A DNA stretch of 64,000 nt from Nageia nagi (Eukaryota > Pinophyta), in the NCBI GenBank assembly GCA_050084985.1, contig JBITNC010000001.1, positions 138,012,001 through 138,076,000 on the forward strand. The letters run 5' to 3'. A program made the position numbers and the translations under genes. Below, in pieces: positions 1-12,199 of this stretch (within the stretch, counting starts at the first letter, position 1; the number at the start of each line of letters is the position of its first letter). The notes beneath the pieces are model-generated. The model did no database searches. It was not told the origin of the DNA and was given only the letters and a program-made list of their open reading frames with translations.

Positions 1-902
1 TACATGGATGTACCATATTTAATGCAAAATCTATCACAAAATGATGTAATGCTCAATGCAAAATTTGGTACAAAATAATTCAAAATACCTTTCATTATGA
101 TGCAATTTTGATGTAAAATCTAATGAAACATTTGATGCAATTTTTGACGTATCATTTACCATTGAAAATTGAGTTAGGCTGTGAAGCAAAATCTATGAAA
201 AATATACAAAGGGGAATGATGTAATTTCTGATGCAAATTATAGTTTATTTCATAGTGAAGGAGAAATTACCATGAACTGACTTTGACAACCAATTGTGTA
301 ACTTCTAAAATGAACATGGAAAATTAAAATGATCTTAATTATTTAGTTTATTACTTTAGATATTTTGATAAAATAACATTAATTTCTAACCTATAGACCT
401 TGAACAGTGCCAACAATGTTCTTCTTATTGATCTAGATCACTAATTTGATGGAATATATTTGATTTCGAGCATAAAGGTCCTTGGTACATAAATCTCTTC
501 TCAAGGATAATCAAACTTTTGAATTGACCCATTTTAGATCAACAATTAAGGGTACTTCCACTCCCTCCACTTTATTTACGTCTAAGGGTTCATTTCTTCT
601 ACCCCCTCACCTTTGTAAAATATTTTAAATGCAAATGAAAGGCATCCCCTCTCCTCTCCTCTACCACTCACTTCTACAAAATATTTCAAATGCAAAGGAA
701 ATGTGTTTCCTCTCCTCTCCTCTACCCTTCACCTTGATAAACTCAAAATGTATCTCCTTTCCCTGTGTGATATTTCAAATGCAAAGGAAATGTGTCTCCT
801 TTCCCCATGTGATATTTCAAATGTAAAGGAAATGTGTCTCCTTTCCCCATGTGATATTTCAAATGCAAAAGAAATGTGTCTCCTTTCCCCATGTAAATCT
901 TG

Positions 903-933
<31 letters not shown>

Positions 934-3588
934 CAATTTAAGGGATGGTTTTAAACCATCTCCTTATGATTTATGTTGGTGGTGAACATTTATCCCTTAA
1001 AACTTGCCTACATAATCCATTTTTTCCTTTTCGTCTGCTCCTTTTCATTTGCTTTTCATATTTTTTGAGGGCATTATTTTAAGGGAGGTTTTAAACCACC
1101 TCTTAGTGATTTTATGGGAAAAATTTAAAATTATCCCATAAAAAACACCACTAAAAACTCAAATGCATGTGGCTTAAAATTGACACATCATAACTGCCTC
1201 AAATTGCCCACCTCTAAAGCCCTTTTTGGTCTAGTGCACCTAATACTTTTATATTTTGAGTTCATTAAATCATACATGATTTTGATCAATTCATACGAAG
1301 ACTCATTCTTTTGAGTGACTAGATGGTAGCCTTTATTTGATTGGCTATCCTTTGTATGTGGCAATGAGGTCAAAAAATCATCCCCATTGGGGGCATGCAA
1401 AATGATACAACAAAATTAGAGGTTTAACTTTGATAGTTACAACTAATTTGTTTATTTAAGAATATGAAGATATTAATTTTCTAATGATTTTGGATCCTTT
1501 AATTGAGGTGAGTGATCGACTAAATCAATATCTTCTAGGAGGGGATGATGATGTTAGTGCTATAGTCCCCCTAGTTGGAGAGTTTGATGGCTTAACTATA
1601 ATCCCCCCCTAATTGGGAAGGATCATGATTTCAAAGTGATGATAAACCATTGGATTCATTAATAGTATTGACTTATTTTGATCTTGATAAAAAGGATTAT
1701 GAATCATGATGAATAGCTTATATATATGGAAGATTTGATGTTTATAAGGATTAAGATTTTTGGATGTCATGTTCTTTTTTTTTTCTTATTGAATTTTGTA
1801 GTAAAAATAGGAAAAACTAATTAAAGTAATATATTTGAAAGTAAAGGAGGCAAAAATATGAGCATAATTAATGTTGAAATGAGACACCTAGGTTCAAAAC
1901 TCTCTCCCCTCACATGTTGGTGACATGCTCCAAGTCTAATGGAAGGTTTCCTACGAGTGTGAATGGGGTCATATGTAACTCTTGGGTGACTATTACATAA
2001 TAGAACCCTTTATGTACATGGAATCTAATTCCAAGGTATAAATCCATAAGGAAGGACTGAAATTTTACATGAGTGAAATGCAACACAAAACATGATAATA
2101 TATTAAGAAAACATAAAATAGATTATTATATGTGTGGTTGTTTCTTTTCCTTAAGGTGATGGTTGATGAAAATCCTTTATCTTAAAATTCGCTTGTGATA
2201 AGTTATATGCTTTTCTCCTTATGATTTTTATCTTCCAATCACAAATAAAATACACACAAAAATATATAACAATATTAAGTTCAAATAGTTTTAATATGAA
2301 TTTCTACATAATATGGATACTCTTCACTCAACATAACCACGATTTATGAATGAAAGATGATAGTGGATTTATGGACCATGGTGGATAAGGATGCATGTGC
2401 ATGTAGATTAAAATCAATAAACAATGTGCATGGCCTTGCATGTACTTTTATGCTTTTACATATGTGGTGATGTGTGTAGATACACATGCAGGTTTATTTT
2501 ATTTATTACCATTTTAATTAATTAGGTGAAAATAGGGGTGATTTGGATGTATTAGAAATTAAATTTAAATGGTAAGTGTTATAAATTAATAATTAAGATA
2601 AGATTTAGAGAGATTAAAGGTGTTAAATTTAAGTATTTACACATTTTAAAAAATGTTTGTGATTGTTCTCTCTATATATATTTGATGAACAATACAATAT
2701 TTTACCAAGAAAGTTATGGTTTTTTTTGTGTGGTGGAAATAGTAAAAAAAATAATGAACAATTGATCAAATGGAGTTCACTTAAATATATGATGCAAAAA
2801 TTAATAATAATAAAATGCAATGAATGAATACAATACATTATGATGATGATAGCTAAAGTAGAATAAAGATAAATAAAGTAAAGCTTAAGACTAAAGTTTG
2901 ACCACTTTTTGGAATTTGCTTAACCTTTAAATCTTGAATCTTGACTATTGGATCTTATTTGATTTTACCTTTTATGGAAATTCAATGTGGAAAACACCTT
3001 GAAAGGTACATGGAAACTTACCTTATATGAATGATCAAATCTCATATTCTTTGCCAAAGTAACTAAAATATAAATTACCCAAATGAAGATACACAAATAA
3101 AACTTAACCTCATATAATACAAAGTAGTATACGTATAAATGATACAATAAATTTTATATCGATATACATAAAAATGCTACCATAATATTTTAACATTATT
3201 TCATGATTATCTAAAATCAACATAACAATATAAGAATATTAATTTTAAAAATACTATAACAAAAATTCTAAAATTTTCTAAGATCTATTGTAACTTTTGA
3301 AACTCTAAACAACAAAGATAAATAAACAATGTGTAAGATTAATACTTTTATTAATAAAATAATAAAAATATATTCATATAAATAAACTTCAATTATAAAC
3401 CTTCCCTCCAAAACATAAGTTACCAAAATTCAACTATCAATTCAACAACTTATTTAAACTTATCATTAATTAATTTACCATCGAACGATTATATCATTTA
3501 TTAACTTCATTTAATTACTGTAGTTAACTTTTTTACATGTTCTGAACACGTGGACGGTGAGATTACACTCCACCCATTTCAACCGTTC
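1..3588. other. AT-rich intergenic DNA, no gene recognised
   Basis: No reading frame here resembles a known protein. The stretch holds a 42-bp tandem array at 768-893, a poly-T run at about 902-928, two short palindromic motifs centred on GGTTTTAAACC (about 945-960 and 1,086-1,100), and a possible SINE-like fragment near 1,885-1,925. The rest is simple AT-rich sequence. Confidence 0.6.
768..893. repeat. 42-bp tandem repeat, three units
   Basis: Three adjacent 42-bp units (768-809, 810-851, 852-893) each begin TGATATTTCAAATG and end CTCCTTTCCCCATG, with one or two substitutions between units. Two looser relatives of about 70 bp precede them (about 625-760). Because 42 is a multiple of three, an open frame with a 14-residue period runs through the array. 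That is a by-product of the repeat and not evidence of a gene. A poly-T run follows directly. Confidence 0.9.
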
Positions 3589-3595
3589 ATTTTTT

Positions 3596-3614
3596 TATAT
3601 TTATAAAAAATATA
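3596..3614 (+). promoter_or_regulatory. candidate TATA region of the DCD gene
   Basis: An AT run containing TTTATAAAA lies just before base composition shifts from AT-rich intergenic DNA to the more mixed leader of the DCD gene. Its position and orientation suit a core promoter. The transcription start cannot be read from the sequence, so the assignment is tentative. Confidence 0.35.
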
Positions 3615-3639
3615 ATAAAAAATTAATGGTAGAGGGCCA

Positions 3640-4761
3640 GAAGGAGTGGGGAAGTTGCTTCGCAATTCGATGAAGGCATGGAAAATGTCGTCCATGGCGT
3701 TGGTACAAGAATCGTGGAATGGGATGACTTGAATGGTATTCTTCGCATATTTACGGAGAGAAGTTGAACAGGTTTTCACATCATTTGTCTTTTCATTGTT
3801 CAGTACATCGATCGATGTTTTAATTTCGTATTAAATTGGAGGCACGGCGGAGCAAATTCTACAGATTTGCGTTTCTCTCAATTTCATTGCAGAATTTTGT
3901 AGAAATTGCGTGGTTGTTGTGTTTGTGATGCTCAGATCTGAGGCTTTTTTGGTGTTCGGGAGCGCGAATTTGATTGTTCGTTGGGCTATGCCGAATTCTA
4001 CAGATTCGGGGTTTGCAAAAATTCTCTCTTTTGCTTTTTCTGCGTGTTTTTGATCTCCTAGGGTTTGGGAGTTTTTTTTTTTGCTGGTTCGTTTGAAATT
4101 CTTGCCATCTCGGTTGAATTTCTCTTTTCTTTAGGTTCTCTGGCTTTGCTTTTGCTTGCCGGATGGGCGGGGACAAGGATTTTGTGCTTTGAGTGTGGAT
4201 CTTGAAATTGCCGTGGAGTCCCGCTTTTGTTTTCACCTTTTTCTTTTGCTTTCGGGGGTTTGACGGCCATTTTCTGCGAAATTTATATGAAATGTTGAGG
4301 AGTTGAAGTTATTTGAGAGGCAGGGAAACGGGACCTCGCTGAAAGTCACGTCTTTTAGAAATTAGCTCTTATTTAGCCCATTTTCCCTTATCAGATTCTG
4401 CATCCATAAGGAATTAGTGACGCGTTTCAATTATTGGCCGGCTATTCTGCAGGAGAGTAAATTTTATCTTCCTGTAGCCCAAAAAGTTCGAATTTTAGTG
4501 CTACCGATTTCTCAAAGCATAGTTGTTGCTACGGGGGTTCCAATCTTGTAACTTTGGCCAGTTCAAGGGTTTGTTGTCTCAATTCCTAGAGTATGTTAAA
4601 AGAGGAAGTTCGCTCCATTCAGTTTAAAGAGCCATATGTTTTTGAATTTGCACCGTGAACCTGTTTTTAGCTAAAATTTGCACTGCCAATCGGATGTTAG
4701 CTGTAGTCCTTGAATATTTCACTACATTGTGGGGACACATCTGCTATTTTTCGCTAGTAAA
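3640..4761 (+). other. probable 5' leader of the DCD gene
   Basis: About 1.1 kb between the candidate TATA region and the chosen ATG has a higher G+C content than the DNA upstream and is rich in T-tracts. It may contain a 5'-UTR intron, since acceptor-like sites such as TTTCATTGCAG (about 3,881-3,891) are present, but I could not fix a donor/acceptor pair. The open frames on the opposite strand here show no recognisable protein. Confidence 0.45.
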
Positions 4762-7700
4762 ATGTTAAGGCGTCGGGGTATTCGGTCTACATGCTATGGT
4801 TCGCCGGATAGATCAGACTCTGGTAAGAGTAAATCCCGAGCTGTGCCAGATCTGCGTGAGTTACTTGATGGACAAGCTTTGGCAGGAGGCTCGAGGTTAG
4901 AAACCGGTGAGAGACGTCATCCAAGGAAAATTGGTAAAGAAATTCTGACTGAGAAGGGTTTGTTAGAGACCAAAGGCTATGTGAAGCCTTTGGTAAAGAG
5001 GAAAGAGGTGTGGAAAGGTGTTGATAAGATGACGGTGGTAGAGGACATTAGGTCTTATTTAGACCGATCATTATTGAGGGTTGACAATACGACTGCAGTA
5101 GATACCAATCCTTCTCCTCTTCAACGCAGAATTGTAAGGGTTTCAGGCTCAGGGGATTCCAGGAAGAAGAAACTATTGATATCAAAAAATCTTAGAAAAG
5201 GTGCTTATGATGATGACTTTGACGAGGATACCAAATCTAAAGATCTTCCTATTATTTCAAAACTGGTCGCAAGGAGTGATGTTGTGGATGATTATGACAA
5301 AACTTTGTCTGTTGAGAGCTTACACTTGCATTCACCATTTAGTTCTGAAAGCGAGGGCCGTTTAACTAGAGGCTATAAGGGTAATCGTAGTGATTTAAAG
5401 GAATTTAAGGGCAATTCTAGTGATTGGTCACAGAGGTCTGGTCAACACCTATTGTCATTTGAAAGATTGGCAACAAGATCAGGGTTACAGAAACAATTGA
5501 TTGGTAATCAGGGGTTAAAGGACAAGTATGATTGCGGTCTATGTTCTGATGATCTGAATCATTATGACGGCGAAGAGTCTCAGAGTAATGTGCTTGGAGA
5601 TGATCTGGCAGGGCTTATTTTCATGTGTAATGATAGACTGAGAATTAATTGTTTTCACTACAAAGTTTTAGGTATGCCCACATCCAAGTTGAAGCTTTTG
5701 GACCATGTAAAGCCGGGTACGAAATTGTTTCTTTTCGAGTATGAATCGAGGGAGCTGTGGGGTATATTTGAAGCTTCTTCGTATCCGGGAGTGAATATTG
5801 AGAAAGAAGCTTTTATTGGGGCTGAAATTGACTTCCCCTTGCAGGTACGCATTAGCTTCATCTTGTGTGTTATACTTAATGTCTGGTCTCTATGGTAAAC
5901 TTATGCCTGTAAATAATCTTCAACATGTATTAATTTTATGAAGGGTTTGTATGTTCAAACTTCTGGCTTTAGTAACAATTTTGGAGAAATAATTATGGTG
6001 TTATGTTGGGTTGTCAAATGTTAATTGTAGGCGATTCTTCAAATGCTTTTTTAATCATTTCAAATGCTTTCCTTTAATTCATTTCTTATCAGAAGCGAAA
6101 TGCTTTCTTGGCTCTACCCAGAATCTTCATCTTCGGGTTTTGTAATGTTTCTACGGATCTTAACTTTTTTGGATGAACGCCGTGCTTTCTAGCATCCCTG
6201 TTATGCAAGTCGTAAATGTAACGTGTTAGGTTCAAATCAAAATAATGTTTAGCTAAACTCTTTCGTATTTTAAATCTGTTGGCAGAGGTGTGTTGTCGTT
6301 TGATATCCTGTAGTGTAATTTTATATCTTCTATCTGGAAAGGTTTGCTTTAAAAGGATATGCTGGGCTATGATTAAATTCATTGACAGCTACATGTCTAT
6401 GATTTAATCTATTTGGTAGAGGAAGTGGACCATCACCTCTTATAACTAATCTTAACCTCTCCATAGGTAATCTGCAAGTATATTATGACCTTGGTGTATA
6501 AGGATTTGGTATAACATCTATTTCGTTTGGTGTGCTGTGCATTTATGCCCACTGAACTGCACCTTTTTTGCTGTTTTTGCATCATTGCTGCAATGAAAAT
6601 TAGATTTCAAAGTTGTACCAGCTTATCCATCATGGTTTTTCATTCTATTGCAGGTCAGATTTTCTGTTTGTAAGTTGTATGACCCGCTACCAGAAAAGCT
6701 ATTCAAGGAAGCTATTAAAGAAAACTATTTCACTATGAAAAAGTTCCATTTTGAATTAAATGCAGAACAGGTAATATACGGGCATTAGCAGTTTTTCCCA
6801 AAGTTGTTTTTAAAGAATGTCTTGTGTATAGTTGCTGTTAATAACGAACAATAATTTTATATGGACATTTGACTTAGAAATTCTGGTTTCAGGTCTATAA
6901 GTTGACTCATTTATTCTGTTTGAGTGCAACATCTGTTTCAAGGGCATCTTTGGGTAATGCTCTTCGACAGTCCTCTGTTTCAAGAGGGACCATGTACATC
7001 TCAAATTATCATGAGTCAGGAATTTTGCCTGATAGCATATGTGACAGGGTTTCTCCTAAGGAAAAAGATGTACGAAATAGAAGATTAAATTCACGTGGAA
7101 ATAATAGCCTAAGAAAGCTTCCTATACCATCATCTTCCAATTTTGGCCAGAGTAATTATGGATTTGAAGATATATCTGAGAACTTGGAATTGGAGGATGT
7201 TGATGGACTTTCATCAAGTGGCGGTTATCCGAGCACCAGGGACCATGCAATTCCAGACGTAACCAAATTGAAGAGGGAGTATTTAATGAAAGATACAAAC
7301 AAATTGAGTAAGGATTGGATTAATCCCAAGGCCGATAGCAGAGGTGAAGAAGGGGGGAATGAACATAGTTACAATGATCTAGATCTTGGGCATCTCAGGA
7401 AAAAGTTATCTTATGGCTTGGAAGGTCATCTTCATGATGACATTTTGGAAAGACATGTAGATAACTTGTACTTGCCGTTGAATGAAAAAGATTCAATTGG
7501 AAGAAGTTCCGAATCAGTGCCAGCATTCTCTACGAAGGGTGCAGGTCCTTTAAAAGTTTGTGTTCAAGAAAGCAACAGAAGAATTGTGAAACATGTTCAG
7601 CATGCAGCAAGGGATTTGTGTAGTCCTCTTACTTATACAAGTTTGGGTATTCCAGTTAGGGGCCAGTCTGCAGACGATGTAAGAGCTGTACATATTGATT

Positions 7701-8767
7701 TAGTTAATGCTCGTTATAATGCACGCAAGGCTAGGGAAAATGAGATTGGAAAGTTAAATGACCTCAAGGAGCATTTTGAACCTAGCGTATCAAGTTATCG
7801 TGATGTTGGATCAGCAGCTTCTGTCAGTCGGGATATGTTGGAAAATAATTACCGTGATGCAGAGAGACCAATGATTAGACAGAAAAGCTTTTTGGTTTCT
7901 ACATCTAGCGAGGAAGTCCATCCAGTCCACAGTCCAAATTACGAATTTCAGAAGTTTCAGCAACCAAGTTGCACTGATGCGACTGGGAATGTGACTACAG
8001 TTAGAAGGAAACTCTCTTCTTTCGCAGATGATGATGTGGATTGTTTACGAACCAGGTTTTTTGACAACTTGGGGAAAATTAACACTACAGTTAAGCATGA
8101 TACTCTGTGGATGGAAACACTGCAAGACAAAGGAATGCATAGAGTAGATGGAGATGAGAGGAATCACTTCAAGGACAATTCTTTTGTGTCAGTTTCGACC
8201 TTGAAAAACAAACCAACTTTGAAAGTGCCCACGGTGTCTCCAAAAAGTTCAAATGATGGTACAGTTTCAAACCCATTGTTAAAAGTAGAAACCACTGAAA
8301 ATATTCAACAGAAGAAACCTTCTGTTTGGACTCGCCTATCTGGACAAGCTTCAACTACACCCAGCTCCATTAGATCCAGATCCAGATCCAGAAGCTTAAG
8401 CTTGGAAGAATTTAAGCATAGTAATGAAAGTCTTTCTGAACAAGACTTTGAGACAGAAATGTTTATGGAAGAAGATTCCTATGATCCAAATGATTTTGAA
8501 GTTATTGACAGTCCCGTTGAAGATTATGTTATTGATTTCAAAAGGAGAAAGAACATTCATGGAGGTGAAGAGCAGTCAAAGTCAGAGGTGGCAATAAACA
8601 CGTCAAAAACTCCCACTGTACAGGACATACAAAGTGAATCTGATGCTCAGAAAAAAAGAAGACGGCTTGTGCGGCCTGAAATTGCTTCCGGTGATGTTAA
8701 AAGTATGCCTGTCACAAATGTAGTAGTTGAAGAGCGACAAAATGCTTCTTCAACTACTTTGGATTGA
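4762..8767 (+). CDS. DCD domain-containing protein, three exons
   Basis: Exons are 4,762-5,844, 6,654-6,770 and 6,893-8,767. Both introns are GT...AG and phase 0, giving 1,024 residues. The ATG at 4,762 is the first in the frame; the frame is also open a little further upstream, without an ATG. The DCD domain covers about residues 282-412 and spans all three exons: it opens LAGLIFMCND, has LFLFEYESRELWGIFEAS in the middle, and continues with QVRF, PLPEKLFKEAI and FHFELNAEQVYKLTHLF. That order and the length of about 130 residues match the plant-specific DCD family, linked to stress and programmed cell death responses. The rest is low-complexity and probably disordered. It includes an RSRSRSRS run near residue 893, an acidic stretch (FETEMFMEEDSYDPNDFEV, about 919) and a basic KKRRRLVRPE near 990 that could be a nuclear signal. 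A nuclear role is inference. This is the only intact host gene seen. Confidence 0.9.
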
Positions 8768-9264
8768 GATAATACTAATGCCTAAAAATAGGTGCCTAAG
8801 CATCTAAAAGATGAGCATCTCTGCAGGGTCTTCAGGAATCTAGAATGGGTGCTTTATTTGTAGCTTGCTGATTGCACCACTGAATCTAGAATGGGTGCTT
8901 TAGATTGCATTCATTTGCAATGCCTGTTAATATTTATTTGACTTTCAGCTAAAAGTATCTTCTTAAAAGCACCATGACCGAGCAGGTATTGGCTCATAAA
9001 TCTGAATATGACAAATAGGTGGGTGACGGTTAGAGATATCCTTTGCTTAAACTGTGGAGAAACAAGAAATGCTCTGAGAGATCCTGTTAGTGGCTCTTAA
9101 ATACTGCGCTAAATGCGATTCGTCATCACATTTGGCAGTTAGGCTAGGCATTGTACATATTGGCTTACCGCGTATAAATTGGTTACCCTTCTTTGTTATC
9201 AGAATACCCGGATGCCATTTTAATTTAGACGAAACAAGTCATCTTAAATCTCGTCATTTTTATT

Positions 9265-9428
9265 CAGATATAATGTGACAATACGTTTATCATGTTCAAC
9301 TTAATATGCTTTTGCCACTGGCATTCTGGTACAAGACTGCTTTATGCAGATATAATGGGACAATACTTTTATCATGTTCAACTTAATATGCTTTTGCCAC
9401 TGGCATTCTGGTACAAGACTGCTTTATG
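9265..9428. repeat. tandem duplication of about 80 bp
   Basis: Two nearly identical copies begin AGATATAATG and share the run TTTATCATGTTCAACTTAAT through CTGGTACAAGACTGCTTTATG. The second starts at about 9,349. The near identity suggests a recent duplication. Confidence 0.9.
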
Positions 9429-9547
9429 TTCGAACTATGTTTTTCTATAGAATCTGTATATATTGATCCCTTGGAATTTTAAAAATATTGCGGCTTCGTT
9501 TGTAAACACTATCTGTAATTCAGCAAGGAGTTGAGCACACACAATTC

Positions 9548-9690
9548 AAAGATGTATGATAGACAGACATGTGAGTCTTTTAATAAGATGTATGAGAGAC
9601 AGACATACAAGTCTTTTAATGTCTTTTTGAACGATTCAAAGATGTATGATAGATAGCTAGACATACAAGTCTTTTAACGTCTTTTTGAAC
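9548..9690. repeat. degenerate tandem repeat, three units
   Basis: Three units carry GATGTATGAKAGACAGACAT followed by a spacer and AAGTCTTTTAA. Two of them also share TGTCTTTTTGAACG. Unit lengths vary between about 45 and 70 bp. Confidence 0.8.
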
Positions 9691-9699
9691 GTAATGGTT

Positions 9700-11460
9700 T
9701 GTAGGATTAAGCTCCCCCATAATTAATTTAATCAGATATTGTCAAAGTTAAATCAACTGTTGTGCAGTTTTCTGAAGATCTGATTACATTTTGTGAAAGT
9801 TAAATCAATAGGCAAGTAATCAATAGTTAAATCAATAGGTAAGTAATCAATAGTTTCAATTTTTAGTTTTATGGAGAGGCGAATTGACTTTATTTTATCA
9901 TTTATTACTAATTTTTCTTTCTTATTTGTAAAAAATTATTTTTCATCATATTTTTTTTAATGTTAAGATTAGGTTAATTTAAGGATCTAGTTTTTATAAT
10001 AATATTTTAAGAATTTATTTAGTTTCTTTCGATTTTTTTTTTATTAATGTTTTAAATTTAAAACCTTAGGTACAGCATGAAAAATCAAAATTAACAATTT
10101 TGGTAATGTTAATTTGAACATGTTTTTAATCCATTATATCAATATATATCAAATTCAACTAAATATCTTCTTTTATGTAATGATTGCAACAAAGAATATC
10201 GTTAACAATGATATTCACACAATTTTAATTTTTTTTTAACTATGAAGGTTTTTATTTAATATAATATATTTTTCATGAAAAATAAATTTAAATTTTTTTT
10301 TACTAAAAAGGTTTTTATTTAATATAATTTATTTTTCATAAAAAAAACTTTAAATCAACAAAATAAAATTGCAGCACTGTTTGATCTAAAATCATAGTAT
10401 GATACTCTTCTAAATTATTTTAAATAAGTTTTTTTTTAAATTTACTTTAGATTGGTTTTGCCAAGAACCATCTAATTCAATTCCAATTTCAAAACACTTA
10501 CAAACCAATTTCAATTTCAAAACATTTACAAACCAATTTATGGAAAACATAAGTATTGTACAAGGGAGAATGAATCTTCTGTTATTTTTTAAAGTACCTA
10601 TGAATGAATGAATGATGTCTTTTTAACTTTCTTTGTTTATTGCAAATCAAAGTTTGTTCAAAGATAAATATATACCATTTATCTATTTTAATTATTATTT
10701 CTAACATAACTAAGATGTATAATAAAATCATCAAGCTTATTTTGGTTATCTTGATTTAAAAATTCATGGATCAAATTATAATTACAAATGTAGGTTTGTA
10801 TAATATCTTTGTAGCAGCTAAAGGAGAAAATGGTTCTCATCTTCTATGACATTAAGGTTACAAAACTTAATTCTTTTATCCCATAGTGTTTTAGGTATCA
10901 TTCCTCTACCTATTTCATTATGTAGTTTATATGAATTAGTTCTTAATGTTGCGATTAGAGTTTTTTTTTTTTAGATTGATAATCTTATGTTAGATAGGGT
11001 GGATGTTCAAGTTTTGGGTTGAAGTTTTTATAGTAGGCTAGTTCTTTTTTCTTCTTCTCCTTTTTTTTTTTAAAATTTCGTTGAGACCAAAAAAAGCCTA
11101 TTGGTAAATTAAGGGTTTTTTTATCCATGTACCTAAAACTTGTTATTACAAATTTGCAATAGTTTGGGCAACATCTTGCCATTGTTTATTTCAAAAACCA
11201 TATTAACTACATTCTACTCGATATCTAAAAATATCAATTTCTTGCATATTTTAGTCTTTGGACAATCTTTTCTCCCTTGAATGGGCTATTGCTAAAATCG
11301 TAGCATTTGGTTCTATTGTAACTTACACTAGTCAACATCAGTGTTCTACGATCATTTTCTTTTTTACCTTTGTTTCTTGTAGATCAAGCTTCAACTTCAT
11401 AAGCTTGTATGAAGGAACTTTAAACCCCTCACGAATCATGAGATAAAACTTATTTTTCAT
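9700..11460. other. AT-rich DNA, nothing recognised
   Basis: Long poly-T and poly-A tracts and short direct repeats, such as the TTTTTATTTAATATAAT phrase repeated near 10,250 and 10,312. No frame resembles a known protein on either strand. Confidence 0.6.
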
Positions 11461-11464
11461 CACT

Positions 11465-11489
11465 TTTGGGGAGAGTTGCTCTCCCCAAA
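11465..11489. repeat. perfect 11-bp inverted repeat (hairpin)
   Basis: TTTGGGGAGAG and CTCTCCCCAAA are separated by a 3-base loop. A second inverted repeat, with CTTTTCTTGT as one arm, follows at about 11,584-11,618. They precede a gag relic. No function can be assigned. Confidence 0.85.
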
Positions 11490-11639
11490 TTATCCAATTT
11501 AATTGCTTTACATTAACTACCTTTATTCTTTCTCCTTACTTCTCCCTCGCTAGGTTGACTCGATTTTCTTTGTCTAATATTTTCTTTTCTTGTTGTGCTT
11601 TGCATCACAAGAAAAGCTAATCAAGGAAGTCAAGATTCA

Positions 11640-12130
11640 ATCATGTGACATTAAGTTGGGCAAGAAGGACAATAACAAAGATCAAAAGTACAACAATAGT
11701 GGTAGAAACAATCAAGCATATCCAAATTCACACAATAATCACATATCTTATGATGTAAATCAAACATAAATAATCATAGCAATTTAGCAATAAAGAGCTT
11801 CTCAATAATCGATTTTGCATGAACAAGGTCAAATCAACAATCAAGTGCAAAAGTGAGAGATCTTTCACTCCTTTAGCAGCGCCTTTATCAAAAATATTGC
11901 AATGATTAAATTAAGAAAACATCATAGCATTTCTAGGAAGTTAAAGATAATCCTTATGCATCAAATAGTCCTTGGTACAAAGAGAATGAATTTTGTGAGT
12001 ATTATAGGAAAAAGGGACATAACGCAAATGGGTGCATGCAATTGAAGCATGTGATTCAGAATCTTATAGACAATGAGCAAATACCAACAATATATCCAAT
12101 CACACCAGGTAATCAATTTCAACAATCCAT
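11640..12130 (+). pseudogene. Ty3/gypsy gag zinc-knuckle relic
   Basis: At about 11,973-12,110 the plus strand encodes WYKENEFCEYYRKKGHNANG followed by CMQLKHVIQNLIDNEQI. This matches the nucleocapsid zinc-knuckle segment of gypsy gag, and closely resembles the equivalent segment of element C's gag (WYKEDRYCEYHQTKGHATNG). Upstream codons are asparagine-rich and interrupted by stops. No start is visible and no protease or polymerase follows, so this is a fragment of an old gypsy element related to C. Confidence 0.75.
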
Positions 12131-12199
12131 TGCCTAAGCATGATGTAAATTAGGATAAACCAATAAGTTAAACAATATCTTTGAACATTAATAATGAAT

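Larger units (their letters stand above)
8768..9700 (+). other. 3' flank of the DCD gene with short duplications
   Basis: Downstream of the stop a 21-bp phrase (GAATCTAGAATGGGTGCTTTA) occurs twice near 8,838 and 8,882. It is followed by a roughly 80-bp tandem duplication (9,265-9,428) and a degenerate triplication (9,548-9,690). The polyadenylation site was not determined, so how much of this is UTR is unknown. Confidence 0.5.

Noticed and set aside
703-954. Open frame with a repeated 14-residue peptide
   Set aside because: It is explained by the 42-bp tandem repeat and ends in a poly-T tract read as phenylalanines.
3859-4270. Minus-strand basic proteins over the DCD leader
   Set aside because: They are antisense to the DCD leader, rich in lysine and arginine from T/C-rich UTR sequence, and show no family features.
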